From the IMG/VR virus record IMGVR_UViG_3300047468_000026, positions 1 to 39,521 of that record: a stretch of DNA of 39,521 nt, one strand, 5' to 3'. The translations under genes and the position numbers were made by a program. The notes beneath the pieces are model-generated. The model was not told the origin of the DNA and made no database searches. It saw only the letters and a program-made list of their open reading frames with translations. Of the stretch, positions 8,835 through 16,306 are shown piece after piece (the first letter of the stretch is position 1; each line of letters starts with the position of its first letter). This stretch comes from a virus.

Positions 8835-8855
8835 TGCGTATATCACCAACTGGTC

Positions 8856-9674
8856 CTACCAGCCAGCCTTCTCCAGACAGATCGGGCCGATGCCGATCTC
8901 GATGCTGGTCGGATCGGTCAGCGGGCGCGAGCAGCACGAGCAGCGACCGGTCAGGATGCCGTCGGCGCTGGCGGCGGCCTTCGGGTCGGCCTCGATCTGA
9001 TCGAGGGCGAACTCGGCGCGCTTGTGCGTCTCGACCGAGTGGTTCTTGCGCACCGCGCGGTACGCGCCGGTCGAGTGCTCGATCACGCCGAAGATTTTAT
9101 CTTCCCACTTCAGCCAGATCAGCGAGCCGTCGTTCTTGAGCGTCGCGCGGAAGTTGCCGACGAGGAAACGCGCGAAGCCGTCGAGGCTAACTAGTTTGGT
9201 GAGGTTCGGGTAGAGCTTGGCGACCACGACCGGGGCCACGACCTTCGGCGCATCGCCGTCAGTGTGGAACTGCGCGACCAAGCGCTCGACGTGCGGGCGC
9301 TGGCGGTCGGTGAACGAGCCGTAGCGCTTGAAGCCCGCGAGCAGCGACTGCGCGAAGTTCACATCGCGCGGCGCGATCTGCAGCATGTAGTCGGACAGGC
9401 GAGCGGCAAGCTGCTTGTCGTCGACGCCGTTGGCGACCGGGGCGGAAGCCGCGAGACCCGCGAGGCGCTCGACGTGCGGGCGCTGCTTGTCGGTGAAGCT
9501 GCCGTACTTGGCGAAGCCGTCGAGCAACGAGCGGGCGAACTGGGTGTCGCGCTCGGCGATGTTCGGGTAGTTCTGCAGGAGCGCGCGGGCGAGGTCCTGA
9601 TCGTTCGACGGGGCGGCGGCGGGCGGCTCGTGCTTGACGATCTGCTGCGCGGCCTGCTGTTTCCAATTTTTCAT
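8856..9674 (-). CDS. Protein with duplicated helical repeat and DUF6011-like zinc motif
   Basis: 272 aa from the ATG at 9674, chosen because GGAGACCTCG precedes it and upstream codons lie in the leader hairpin. Two copies of one module are visible: residues about 40-72 (RDTQFARSLLDGFAKYGSFT, ending RPHVERL) and about 102-132 (RDVNFAQSLLAGFKRYGSFT, ending RPHVERL). The middle is a separate alpha/beta region. The C-terminus has GRCSCCSRPLTDPTS then GIGPICLEK, matching the small cysteine motif annotated as DUF6011, probably metal binding. It has its own promoter with two operator-like palindromes and is followed by a terminator, so it is a separate, probably strongly expressed, unit. Function is unknown; a nucleic-acid role is possible. 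Confidence 0.8.
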   Translation of the reverse strand: MKNWKQQAAQQIVKHEPPAAAPSNDQDLARALLQNYPNIAERDTQFARSLLDGFAKYGSFTDKQRPHVERLAGLAASAPVANGVDDKQLAARLSDYMLQIAPRDVNFAQSLLAGFKRYGSFTDRQRPHVERLVAQFHTDGDAPKVVAPVVVAKLYPNLTKLVSLDGFARFLVGNFRATLKNDGSLIWLKWEDKIFGVIEHSTGAYRAVRKNHSVETHKRAEFALDQIEADPKAAASADGILTGRCSCCSRPLTDPTSIEIGIGPICLEKAGW

Positions 9675-9691
9675 CGAGGTCTCCGGTGGCG

Positions 9692-9708
9692 GGGCGCACC
9701 ACGCGCCC
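9692..9708 (-). promoter_or_regulatory. Leader stem-loop with GUGGU loop
   Basis: In the leftward transcript GGGCGC and GCGCCC arms enclose the loop GUGGU. It lies between the promoter at 9718-9746 and the GGAGAC ribosome site of the gene at 8856-9674. The core GCGTGGTGC recurs in four other leaders (12254, 19037, 20379, 21217). Confidence 0.7.
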
Positions 9709-9717
9709 ACACCCCGG

Positions 9718-9765
9718 ACATTACAGACCCCCGTTTACGTTGTCAACTCTTTTGACGATGTCAAC
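9718..9765 (-). promoter_or_regulatory. Sigma70-like promoter with two tandem operator palindromes
   Basis: Leftward: -35 TTGACA (9741-9746), 17-base spacer, -10 TAATGT (9718-9723). Two 15-bp near-palindromes, each one base from GTTGAC-N3-GTCAAC, lie at 9733-9747 and 9751-9765, 18 bp apart. The first covers the -35. Drives the gene at 8856-9674. Confidence 0.7.
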
Positions 9766-9767
9766 AG

Positions 9768-10313
9768 CTAGATGGCGACGCCTCCCGGCGCGTCGGGCTT
9801 CGGGTGGAACTGCGGGTTGGCCGGTTCCTTCGGCCAGTCGGGGTCGCCCATCCCGTCCGGCTGCTCGACCGGCTTGTCAAGCGCCCCTAGGGGATTGACG
9901 TACTCGGCGACCCCGCCATAGGACGCATTACCAGCCCCTGTGGGCGGCGCAGCCGTGGGGGTGCCCGCTGGCATCGCCTGCTGGGCTTGCGCCTCGTCCC
10001 GCCAGCCGGGCGTGGCCGGTGGGTACAGGTGGGGCGCGGCCCGTCCGAGCGCGAAGTCCTCATGGCAATAGCCCGGCGGCCCGATGCGCCCCGAGTTGAA
10101 GGCGTACTGGTCGCGCATCGGCACGAGCAGCAGCCCGGTGACCGGCTGGTGGTGGTGCTGGCTGTACTCGTCGAGCCGCTCGGTCAGGTTCCTGATCTGG
10201 CGGTGCGCGGTGGCGAGGAAGTCGGCGAGCGTCTCGATCTTTTCGTTGGCGCTCTTTTCGTTCCAGTACTTCTCGCGCATCGGCGGGTGGAACTGAATGC
10301 TTGGGGTGTCCAT
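9768..10313 (-). CDS. Hypothetical protein with Pro-rich tail
   Basis: 181 aa. Residues about 12-55 are helical (EKYWNEKSANEKIETLADFL). The middle contains GLLLVPMRDQYAFNSGRIGP. From about 95 onward it is Pro/Ala/Gly-rich and probably disordered. Start at 10313 is supported by GAGGACTAGTTAG immediately before ATG, the shared ribosome-site cassette. The stop (TAG at 9768-9770) abuts the operators of the next unit. No family is recognised. It is the last gene before the promoter of the DUF6011-type gene. Confidence 0.7.
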   Translation of the reverse strand: MDTPSIQFHPPMREKYWNEKSANEKIETLADFLATAHRQIRNLTERLDEYSQHHHQPVTGLLLVPMRDQYAFNSGRIGPPGYCHEDFALGRAAPHLYPPATPGWRDEAQAQQAMPAGTPTAAPPTGAGNASYGGVAEYVNPLGALDKPVEQPDGMGDPDWPKEPANPQFHPKPDAPGGVAI

Positions 10314-10317
10314 CTAA

Positions 10318-10581
10318 CTAGTCCTCTTTTTTGGGTCGTACGATATTGGTGCCGGTCGAGCGCTGCACCTCGTTGCGGAACGAGCGCGCCATCATCAGCT
10401 TCCAGCCCTGCCACAGTGTGTCGTCCTGCTCGGCGAGACCGTGGCGCAGGCTACCTAACAACACCGCGCCGCTCAAGGTATCCATCTGCGCGTAGTAGCA
10501 GTTGATGAAGTCGCCCTCGATCTGAAACGCCAACCGGTAGGGCGGCTTCTTCTCGGGGGCGACGAGGTCGATCACTTTCAC
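10318..10581 (-). CDS. Conserved-looking phage protein of unknown function
   Basis: 87 aa from the GTG at 10581, which overlaps the stop of the Cro-like gene as GTGA. The ATG at 10668 lies inside that gene and is rejected. The sequence has a compact hydrophobic core: YRLAFQIEGDFINCYYAQMD then LSGAVLLGSLRHGL. Proteins with an IEGDFxNCYYA segment are familiar from phage genomes but I know of no assigned role. It is co-transcribed with the helicase and Cro-like genes. Confidence 0.7.
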   Translation of the reverse strand: MKVIDLVAPEKKPPYRLAFQIEGDFINCYYAQMDTLSGAVLLGSLRHGLAEQDDTLWQGWKLMMARSFRNEVQRSTGTNIVRPKKED

Positions 10582-10850
10582 GCAGGCATCTCCCAGTTGT
10601 GCAGGTACAGGTCGGGGCGGATCACGGCGGGCCTGACGTTCAGGAGCTTCGCCAACGGCAGCGCCCACTCGGCGGGCACCAGCGTCGAGGGCTTCTTGCG
10701 CGCCCGGATGATGTAGATAGCCACGGTGCTGTGATTCTTGTGGCCGAGTAGTTTGCCCAGTTCGACCCGCGAGTACTTGGCCGCAGCGTACACCAGAGGG
10801 TGCACGCTGCGACCGTTGAGGGTCATGGTCTGGTTGATAGATTTGCTCAT
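10578..10850 (-). CDS. Cro/XRE-like helix-turn-helix regulator
   Basis: 90 aa. Residues about 20-75 fit a Cro-like HTH: AAAKYSRVELGKLLGHKNHS is the first helix, turn and start of recognition helix, followed by TVAIYIIRARKKPSTLVP and the end LAKLLNVRPAVIRPDLYL. The VPAEW...RPDLY ending resembles Cro/YdaS-type repressors. The start overlaps the helicase stop (ATGA at 10847-10850). As the only recognisable DNA-binding regulator in the window, it is the best candidate to bind the GTTGAC-N3-GTCAAC palindromes at the early promoters. That link is inference. No integrase or partner repressor is visible. Confidence 0.7.
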   Translation of the reverse strand: MSKSINQTMTLNGRSVHPLVYAAAKYSRVELGKLLGHKNHSTVAIYIIRARKKPSTLVPAEWALPLAKLLNVRPAVIRPDLYLHNWEMPA

Positions 10851-12238
10851 GTGCGTTTGTCCTTTAAAGCATTCATTAGGGCGCTCTGGCCGCGAGCCTT
10901 GTGGCGCAGGGCGTCGAGAACATCTCCGTCGATGGTATCAACCGCGACGATGTAATGGAAGGTGACAGGCTTGGTCTGACCCTGACGCCACACGCGGGCG
11001 TTGAACTGATCGAACTCTTCGAGGTTCCAAGTCAGCGAGAACCAGCACACCGCGTTGCCACCGGCCTGCAGGTTCAGGCCATGCGCGACCGAGGTCGGAT
11101 GGGCGAGCAGCACCGGGATCGCGCCCGCGTTCCACTGGCTAACAATCTCGGCGCTCTTCGACGCTGACACGCCGCCGCCGAGGTAGGGGATCGAGGCATC
11201 ATCGAGCGCGGCGCGGATCGCGTCCACCTCGTGCTGGAAGGCGACCGCGACCAGCAGCGGCTGACCGGCCTGCTCTTCGATCAGGTCGACCAGCGCGTCT
11301 AACTTCTCGGAGTGCACCGAGTGCGCCACCTTGTCGGCGCTGATCTCGTGGCTCTTCGCGCCGTACACGCCGCCGCTGGCGATCTGGCGCAGCTTCATGC
11401 CCTTGGCTGCAGCGTTCGCCGCCGTCACGAGTCCCGACCCCACCTCGCTGAAGAATTCCTCTTCGAGTGCGTTGTACACACGGCGAGCGGCGGTGGGCAG
11501 TTCGACCTTGATGAAGTTCTCGATCTTGCGGGGCATCTGTAGATAGTCTTCTGCCCGCAGGGCCAGAGTAACGTCCGCCACCTTCGCCTGCACGCGCTCC
11601 GAGGTGTCGCGACGCGGGTGCCAGAGCGAGTAGCCATTGAATCGTTCCTCGTTGAAGTATTCGCGGCGGAAGTGGGTGACGTATTTGCCGAGACGTTCGC
11701 CGCCGTCGAGCATGAAAATCTGACCAAACAAGTTCTCGATACCGTTCGGGGCCGGGGTGCCCGTGAGAATCCACACGCGGCTGAAGCGATCCCGCAGGCG
11801 CTTCATAATTTTGTAGCGCTGGGTCTGGGTGTTCTTGATCTTGGTCGACTCGTCGAGGCAGAGCACGTCGAACGGCATCTGCTTGCGACTAGCTAGTTCC
11901 TGCTCCAGCCACGCGAGTCCCTCGTAGTTGATCACGTACACGTCGGCCTTCTCGTTCAGGCGCTCGGCCTTCTTGGGTCCATGCAGGATGACGTGCTTGA
12001 GACCGGCGAAGTCGGTCCACTTGGCGATCTCGCCGGGCCACACGATGGACATCGGGCGCAGCGGAGCCACGACCAGCATGGCCTTGGCCGCGCCGTTCTC
12101 TTTGAGCACGCTGAACGAGGCCAGCGTGGTCGAGGTCTTGCCAAGTCCCGGCTCGGCGAACAGGCCATAGCCCGGCTTTGACAGCATGTCGCCGATGGCG
12201 CGCATCTGGTAGGGGTGGGGGGTCCAGTCGATGGTCAT
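10847..12238 (-). CDS. SNF2/DEAD-like superfamily 2 helicase
   Basis: 463 aa, the usual length for phage SNF2-type helicases. The N-terminus has the Q-tip-like HPYQMRAIGDML. Walker A is AEPGLGKT (about 29-35). The DExx box is LDEST (about 128-132). Motif III is LTGTPAPNG (158-166). Motif VI is ARVWRQGQTKPV near residue 425. These are ATP-driven translocases that move along duplex DNA and probably assist replication or recombination. The start overlaps the VRR-NUC stop (ATGA at 12235-12238), a pairing often seen in phage replication clusters. A GGAGACTGAA ribosome site and leader stem-loop precede the ATG. Confidence 0.93.
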   Translation of the reverse strand: MTIDWTPHPYQMRAIGDMLSKPGYGLFAEPGLGKTSTTLASFSVLKENGAAKAMLVVAPLRPMSIVWPGEIAKWTDFAGLKHVILHGPKKAERLNEKADVYVINYEGLAWLEQELASRKQMPFDVLCLDESTKIKNTQTQRYKIMKRLRDRFSRVWILTGTPAPNGIENLFGQIFMLDGGERLGKYVTHFRREYFNEERFNGYSLWHPRRDTSERVQAKVADVTLALRAEDYLQMPRKIENFIKVELPTAARRVYNALEEEFFSEVGSGLVTAANAAAKGMKLRQIASGGVYGAKSHEISADKVAHSVHSEKLDALVDLIEEQAGQPLLVAVAFQHEVDAIRAALDDASIPYLGGGVSASKSAEIVSQWNAGAIPVLLAHPTSVAHGLNLQAGGNAVCWFSLTWNLEEFDQFNARVWRQGQTKPVTFHYIVAVDTIDGDVLDALRHKARGQSALMNALKDKRT

Positions 12239-12711
12239 TTCAGTCTCCGTAGAGGCGCACCACGCGCCACGAATTGGAGCTTGCCAGAACCAGTTGACGA
12301 TGTCAACAAGGCGCGGAAACCCTCCAGCGTGTCGATCTTTCCGGCGGGGAAACCCATGCGCGCGAAGGTCGCGAGCCAGTGGGTCTGGATTTTCGTCGGC
12401 TCCTTGCCGGGGCGCTTCAGTTCGATCAGCACCGCGAGTCCGCCGGGGCAGATCAGGATGCGATCAGGAAGGCCCACGACGCTGTAGTGCAGCTTCAGCA
12501 GCAGGCACCCTTTGGTGGTAGCTAGGAGTCGGCAGCGCCGCTCCAGCCCGCTCTCAAGTGGCTGCGGCGGGGCACGTCTTCCTGAACGCGCACCACTTGC
12601 AGTGGTTGCCGGGCTTGGTCGGAAAAACGGTCGCCGACGTGAGTCGCGCGGCGCGCTGGTCCCACTTCTTGGCGAGCTTGCCTGCGCGGTCGCGGGTGAA
12701 CGTCTTGTCAT
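12235..12711 (-). CDS. VRR-NUC family nuclease (start uncertain)
   Basis: The recognisable domain begins near 12555. It has ESGLERRCRLLATTKGCLLL, then VVGLPDRILICPGG, then LIELKRPGKEPTKIQTHWL, giving the D, E-x-K and Q positions of VRR-NUC nucleases of the PD-(D/E)XK fold. These cut branched or structured DNA and commonly sit beside SNF2 helicases in phages. The only standard start in frame is the ATG at 12711, 157 bases inside the upstream nuclease gene, and the extra N-terminus is an Arg/Ser/Pro-rich shadow. No ATG, GTG or TTG lies near 12555. Either a rare start is used or it is made as a +1 frameshift fusion to the upstream gene. A perfect operator palindrome and leader stem-loop lie inside its 3' end. 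Confidence 0.8.
   Translation of the reverse strand: MTRRSPATAQASSPRSGTSAPRDSRRRPFFRPSPATTASGARSGRRAPPQPLESGLERRCRLLATTKGCLLLKLHYSVVGLPDRILICPGGLAVLIELKRPGKEPTKIQTHWLATFARMGFPAGKIDTLEGFRALLTSSTGSGKLQFVARGAPLRRLK
12254..12268 (-). promoter_or_regulatory. Leader stem-loop with GUGGU loop
   Basis: GGCGC and GCGCC arms around the loop GUGGU in the leftward transcript, directly upstream of the CGGAGACTGAA ribosome site of the SNF2 helicase. It sits inside the end of the VRR-NUC reading frame. Confidence 0.65.
12293..12307 (-). promoter_or_regulatory. Perfect operator palindrome, weak promoter
   Basis: GTTGACGATGTCAAC, a perfect GTTGAC-N3-GTCAAC site. A leftward TTGACA is at 12301-12306, but the hexamers 16-18 bases further on (GCAAGC, CAAGCT) are poor -10 boxes. 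It lies within the VRR-NUC coding frame and upstream of the SNF2 gene. Confidence 0.6.
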
Positions 12712-13195
12712 GCGGCTCCTCGTGATCGAGATACCAGAGTTCGGCGAGCACGGTGTGCACGTCGTCGAACATGGCGAAGGTCATCAGCGCGTACACCTCC
12801 ATCTGCTCGATGTTGGCGCGGTACGGTTTGCCGGTCTTGAAGTCGATGACTCTAACCACTGACAACTGCGGCCAGTAGAACGCATCGATCTTGCCGCGCA
12901 TCCACAGGTCCTCGCCCTCGCGGCGCGGGTTCCAGCCCTCCGAGAATTCCCACATCTGTTCGGCGCTGGCGTGCTTCAACTTCAGCGCCTCGATCTGGTT
13001 AGCCCAGACGGGCGTGATAACCGGCGGCAGCGAGTCGAGGCTTCCTAACAGAAACTTTTCAATGTGTTCGTGTATCTGTGTGCCTCGACTCGCTGCGGGT
13101 GCTTCGATGCCGGGCACCTTCTTGTTGTAAGCGTAATCATATTTTGCGGGGCAATCCTCGAAGTCCTTCAATCGTGAGACGGTCCAGTGCGTCAC
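12554..13195 (-). CDS. Cas4-like PD-(D/E)XK exonuclease with Fe-S cysteine pattern
   Basis: 213 aa from a GTG at 13195 overlapping the upstream stop as GTGA. Features of the PDDEXK_1/Cas4-like group: VSRLKDFEDCPAKYDY (Cys15), GTQIHEHIE (His42), MRGKIDAFYW (Asp104), RVIDFKTGKPY (Asp118, Lys120), QMEVYALM (Gln131), and the C-terminal CKWCAFRKTC (Cys199, 202, 208). The four cysteines fit a 4Fe-4S cluster as in Cas4 and AddB. It probably resects DNA ends in phage recombination or replication. It lies between DNA polymerase and VRR-NUC. Its TGA stop abuts the VRR-NUC domain in the +1 frame. Confidence 0.88.
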   Translation of the reverse strand: MTHWTVSRLKDFEDCPAKYDYAYNKKVPGIEAPAASRGTQIHEHIEKFLLGSLDSLPPVITPVWANQIEALKLKHASAEQMWEFSEGWNPRREGEDLWMRGKIDAFYWPQLSVVRVIDFKTGKPYRANIEQMEVYALMTFAMFDDVHTVLAELWYLDHEEPHDKTFTRDRAGKLAKKWDQRAARLTSATVFPTKPGNHCKWCAFRKTCPAAAT

Positions 13196-13386
13196 TTGCT
13201 CAGTACCTTGCGCAAGTTCTTCGCGGCGATCTGGCAGTGATCAGAGCACTCCAAGGCGCGCACCGTGTGTAGTTGGAGCGCCTCGGCGAGCGCGGCCTCG
13301 AAGCCCTCGGGCGACATCCAATCCTTGTAACCATGTCTGTCCGGGTGCGCGTGCTTCTCCCAGAGGCGGTCGGATAGTTTGCTCAC
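13192..13386 (-). CDS. Hypothetical small protein
   Basis: 64 aa from a GTG at 13386, overlapping neighbours at both ends (GTGA). The sequence MSKLSDRLWEKHAHPDRHGY is charged, with one Cys/His pair (ECSDHC near residues 47-51). It is not recognised. Tight coupling between the short gene at 13383 and the Cas4-like nuclease suggests membership of the replication operon. Confidence 0.65.
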   Translation of the reverse strand: MSKLSDRLWEKHAHPDRHGYKDWMSPEGFEAALAEALQLHTVRALECSDHCQIAAKNLRKVLSK

Positions 13387-13556
13387 GGCGGTCCCTCGGT
13401 GGCGAGCCAGCGTTGCACCAGCGCCCAGAGCCTAGTTAGTTCGGCCTCACTCACGGCGCGGTTGAAGGTGAGCATCACCTCGTCGCAGGCGTCCGGCACG
13501 TTCCAGCGGATCGCGTGGACTAACTTCAGCTTTTCCTTGTACGACTTCTCCATCAT
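13383..13556 (-). CDS. Hypothetical 57-aa protein downstream of DNA polymerase
   Basis: Starts MMEKSYKEKLKLVHAIRWNV at 13556, overlapping the polymerase stop as ATGA. Longer readings reach into the polymerase and are rejected. Helical, with no recognised family. The overlap on both sides supports real translation. It is shorter than most gene-finding cutoffs. Confidence 0.6.
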   Translation of the reverse strand: MMEKSYKEKLKLVHAIRWNVPDACDEVMLTFNRAVSEAELTRLWALVQRWLATEGPP

Positions 13557-15382
13557 TTCGGTTTCACCATGTTGCCGAAGTTCTGCCCAAAGGTCGGGTC
13601 GGTCTTCACCGGCACGTCGAGCTTGAAGGCGTTGCGCATGGCGAGATCGAGCAGCGCGCTGGCCGACTTCTCCGTGCCCTTGGGCGCGCAGCCTACCAAC
13701 TGATCGTGCACCGTCAACAGGAAGCGCGTGTCGGTGCCCCTGATCTGCGGCCACCACAGGCGCATGGCTTCCTTGGTCTGATCGGCGCTCGATCCTTGGA
13801 TCAGGTAGTTCAAGAGCACGTACTCGTAGGTCTGGGTGCTGCCTGTGTCCTTGTCGATGCGCGCGGCGGGCGAGTAGTAAGTCCGCCCACCTATCGTGGT
13901 GACACAGTTGCCCGAGCGCCCGATGCCATTCACCTCGCGCTGCAGTTCCTTCACCGATGGCAGCGCATTGTCGTAGGCGTTGATCAGCGCGTACGCCGCG
14001 TCGATGGTGATGCCTAACTTCAGCGCGAGGCCGCGCGCACCCATGCCGTATATCTTCGCGAAGTTCACCGTCTTGGTGGGCTTGCGGCCTAACTCGATCC
14101 CTGACTGGTCGAGGATCAATTCGCTGACGAAGTCGTGCACGTCGAGCGCGGGGTTGTCGCGGTACGCCTGCGCCAGCACGCCGTCCTCGTAGTGCGCGAG
14201 GAACTTCAGTTCCTGCTGGCTGTAGTCGCGCGAGAACAGGACGTGCCCCTTGGGCGCGACTAGATAGGAGCGCAGGTTCGGCAGCGTGAACGCCTTGTTG
14301 CGCACGCCCATCGCCGTCATGTACGCCAGTAGTTCGTCGTACTTGTCGGGGTTGGTGGTGTTCTGCATGTTAGGCGACGACGACAGCCGCCCGGTCTTGG
14401 CTCCGTAGTCGGAGTAGTCACGCACCTGATTCCAGTTGCAGTGCAGAGCCTCGCCGTGCAGGACCCACGGGCGCATGTACATCTGCAGGCACTGCACCAG
14501 CGCCGAGCGATAGAGCAGCAAACCCTTGACCTTGCTGTCGGGCAGCGCCGACATCAGCGCTTCCTTGGCGGTAGATAGGCGACCGGTCGGCGTGGTCGGC
14601 AGCTTGATCTTCTTGTTCTTCTGCAGCGCGTCTGCGAGTTCATCCCCGGAGTCGAAGTTGGCGGGCGCGGTGAAGCCGATCTCGCGCTTCCACATGGTGC
14701 GCAGGTGGGCCTCGACGGTGGCGAGCACGGCCTCGTAGTTGGCGGTGTCTGCGCGCAGCCGCTTGTGATCGAGCGGTATGCCACGCGCCGAGTTGTCTAA
14801 CAACATCGGCATGATCTCGCACTCGCGCCGATAGGCTGACCACAGGCCGCGCTCCCTGAGCATGGGTGCGAAGTGCTTGAACAGCGCCATCGAGCGGGTG
14901 TTGTCGCCGCTGGCGTACGGGGCCACGACATCGCCGGGTGCCTTGCTGATCAGCGCGCCGCACTGCTTGTCGGTCGGCGCTCGTCCTTTGTCGGTGAGGT
15001 AGTTAGCCTTCAGCCAGTCGCGCACCGCGTCCTGCTCGGCGGGTGCCATACCGAGATACTGCACGGCGAGTGGCTTTAAAGACAGTTCGCCGTACGGCTC
15101 CAGCAGGAAGGCCATGATCATCGTGTCGTTGATCTGCTCGCCGTCGGGCAGTGGCAGGTTCAGCTTCTCGTGCGCCACGGCCAAGTCGAAGGCCGCGTTG
15201 TGGCAGACGATCTCGCCGGACCAGACGCCTTGCACGGCGGCCTTGCCGTCGGCGACGCTGGCATTGTTGTTCTTGGGGTGACCCCACGAAACGTAGGTGT
15301 CGCCGACGGCGACACCTACGGGGATCGGTGGGTAGTTAGGGCGAGACTCAATGGCCTCGGTCTCGAAATCTACTGGCTGCAT
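13553..15382 (-). CDS. Family A DNA polymerase with 3'-5' exonuclease
   Basis: 609 aa from the ATG at 15382, preceded by GGGAGGAAGAA; the earlier in-frame ATG at 15580 lies in the upstream gene. The exonuclease starts at once: VDFETEA carries the Exo I Asp-x-Glu. The polymerase motifs are motif A RDYSQQELKFLAH (about 385-397), motif B KTVNFAKIYGMG (437-448) and motif C LTVHDQLV (about 556-563). Motif C reads His-Asp-Gln where this family normally has His-Asp-Glu; codon 561 is CAG. It is shorter than T7 polymerase (704 aa) and is the phage replicase. No thioredoxin-binding insert is obvious. It is followed by four overlapping leftward genes. Confidence 0.95.
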   Translation of the reverse strand: MQPVDFETEAIESRPNYPPIPVGVAVGDTYVSWGHPKNNNASVADGKAAVQGVWSGEIVCHNAAFDLAVAHEKLNLPLPDGEQINDTMIMAFLLEPYGELSLKPLAVQYLGMAPAEQDAVRDWLKANYLTDKGRAPTDKQCGALISKAPGDVVAPYASGDNTRSMALFKHFAPMLRERGLWSAYRRECEIMPMLLDNSARGIPLDHKRLRADTANYEAVLATVEAHLRTMWKREIGFTAPANFDSGDELADALQKNKKIKLPTTPTGRLSTAKEALMSALPDSKVKGLLLYRSALVQCLQMYMRPWVLHGEALHCNWNQVRDYSDYGAKTGRLSSSPNMQNTTNPDKYDELLAYMTAMGVRNKAFTLPNLRSYLVAPKGHVLFSRDYSQQELKFLAHYEDGVLAQAYRDNPALDVHDFVSELILDQSGIELGRKPTKTVNFAKIYGMGARGLALKLGITIDAAYALINAYDNALPSVKELQREVNGIGRSGNCVTTIGGRTYYSPAARIDKDTGSTQTYEYVLLNYLIQGSSADQTKEAMRLWWPQIRGTDTRFLLTVHDQLVGCAPKGTEKSASALLDLAMRNAFKLDVPVKTDPTFGQNFGNMVKPK

Positions 15383-15395
15383 TTCTTCCTCCCAG

Positions 15396-15415
15396 AAAAA
15401 AGCCCGAAGCGGAGC
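15396..15415 (-). terminator. Possible weak terminator or attenuator
   Basis: In the leftward transcript a short hairpin (GCTC and GGGC arms, loop CGCTTC) is followed by six T. It lies in the 100-base gap between the Cys-motif gene and DNA polymerase. The stem is only 4 bp with one wobble, so it would act partially at most. Confidence 0.35.
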
Positions 15416-15482
15416 CACGTTCGGAGCCGACGTGTTGGTGTCAGGCGCGTGGAGTCGAAGACATCGCCGCGCCGTCTCACTC

Positions 15483-16292
15483 CTAGAACTTCCGACCGCG
15501 ACGCGGGGGTGGGGCAGCCTTCGCCGCCGGAGCTTCCTCGAACTCTGGATAGGGCATGACCATGAGGCGCTCGGCCTCATCGACGCGCGCCGCGATGGCG
15601 TCGAACAGTTCGTCGTTCTCGCTGTCGATGACGCTCGCCACGAAGCTGACCGCGTACTGGGACTTGGGGTCTGGGCGGTTCTCCAGAGTAGTTAGCTTCG
15701 TCCACGTCGGCTGCTCGTCGCCGAAGATCGCCTCGACGTAGGAGCGGAAGGTCTTGGCGTTGAGCACTGAGAGCCGCGCCTGCCAGATGGTGGCGGACTG
15801 CACGGCGGCGGGACCTTTGGCGAGCACGTCGGCGTGGATGAAGGCGAGCCGCGAGCCTTCGCGGCAGGCCTTGCCCTTGCCGTTGGCAGCGGAGCCAAAC
15901 TCGGCGAGGCGACAGGTGGCGCAGGTGTCGGACTGCGGCACAGCGGACTTCTCGTGCGGCCTCTCGCCGTCGAAGCTGTAGCAGTCGGGCGACTCGGTGG
16001 CGTTCGGATCGTAGGCCTTCGAGTAGTAAGTGCGCTCGAAGCCGTGAGCGAGCAGCACGAGCGGCAGCGGGTTCGCGATCTGGTTGCCGCCGACACTGAT
16101 CACGCCGCCCTTGAACGAGAGGAAGTTGCCGCCCATCTGCGGCAGCTTGTTCAAGGTTTGGCGGCTGGTGTTGATCGACTGCTTGGCGCGCTCGCGCCAT
16201 GCGCCGGGAGTAGTTAGGGCGGTGGTCTTGCGCACGGCGACTTCGGTGCCGGGCTTCTTCGGTGGGGTCTTCTTGGCTGGCATGCGTCTCAT
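15483..16292 (-). CDS. Cys-motif phage protein, possible ssDNA-binding protein
   Basis: 269 aa from the ATG at 16292 (AAGGACCCACAC precedes it). The N-terminus is Lys/Pro-rich. The core contains GNFLSFKGGVISVGGNQI. A cysteine-containing stretch follows: CYSFDGERP, then SDTCATCRLAEFGSAANGKG, then KACREGSRLAFI. The C-terminus is Ala/Pro-rich and ends RRGRKF. Phage proteins with a CxxC...GS...GKGKxCK/R...R pattern are often encoded next to DNA polymerase. A single-strand-binding role is suggested by place and length, not by a diagnostic motif. A 100-base gap separates it from the polymerase. Confidence 0.75.
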   Translation of the reverse strand: MRRMPAKKTPPKKPGTEVAVRKTTALTTPGAWRERAKQSINTSRQTLNKLPQMGGNFLSFKGGVISVGGNQIANPLPLVLLAHGFERTYYSKAYDPNATESPDCYSFDGERPHEKSAVPQSDTCATCRLAEFGSAANGKGKACREGSRLAFIHADVLAKGPAAVQSATIWQARLSVLNAKTFRSYVEAIFGDEQPTWTKLTTLENRPDPKSQYAVSFVASVIDSENDELFDAIAARVDEAERLMVMPYPEFEEAPAAKAAPPPRRGRKF

Positions 16293-16306
16293 GTGTGGGT
16301 CCTTCG

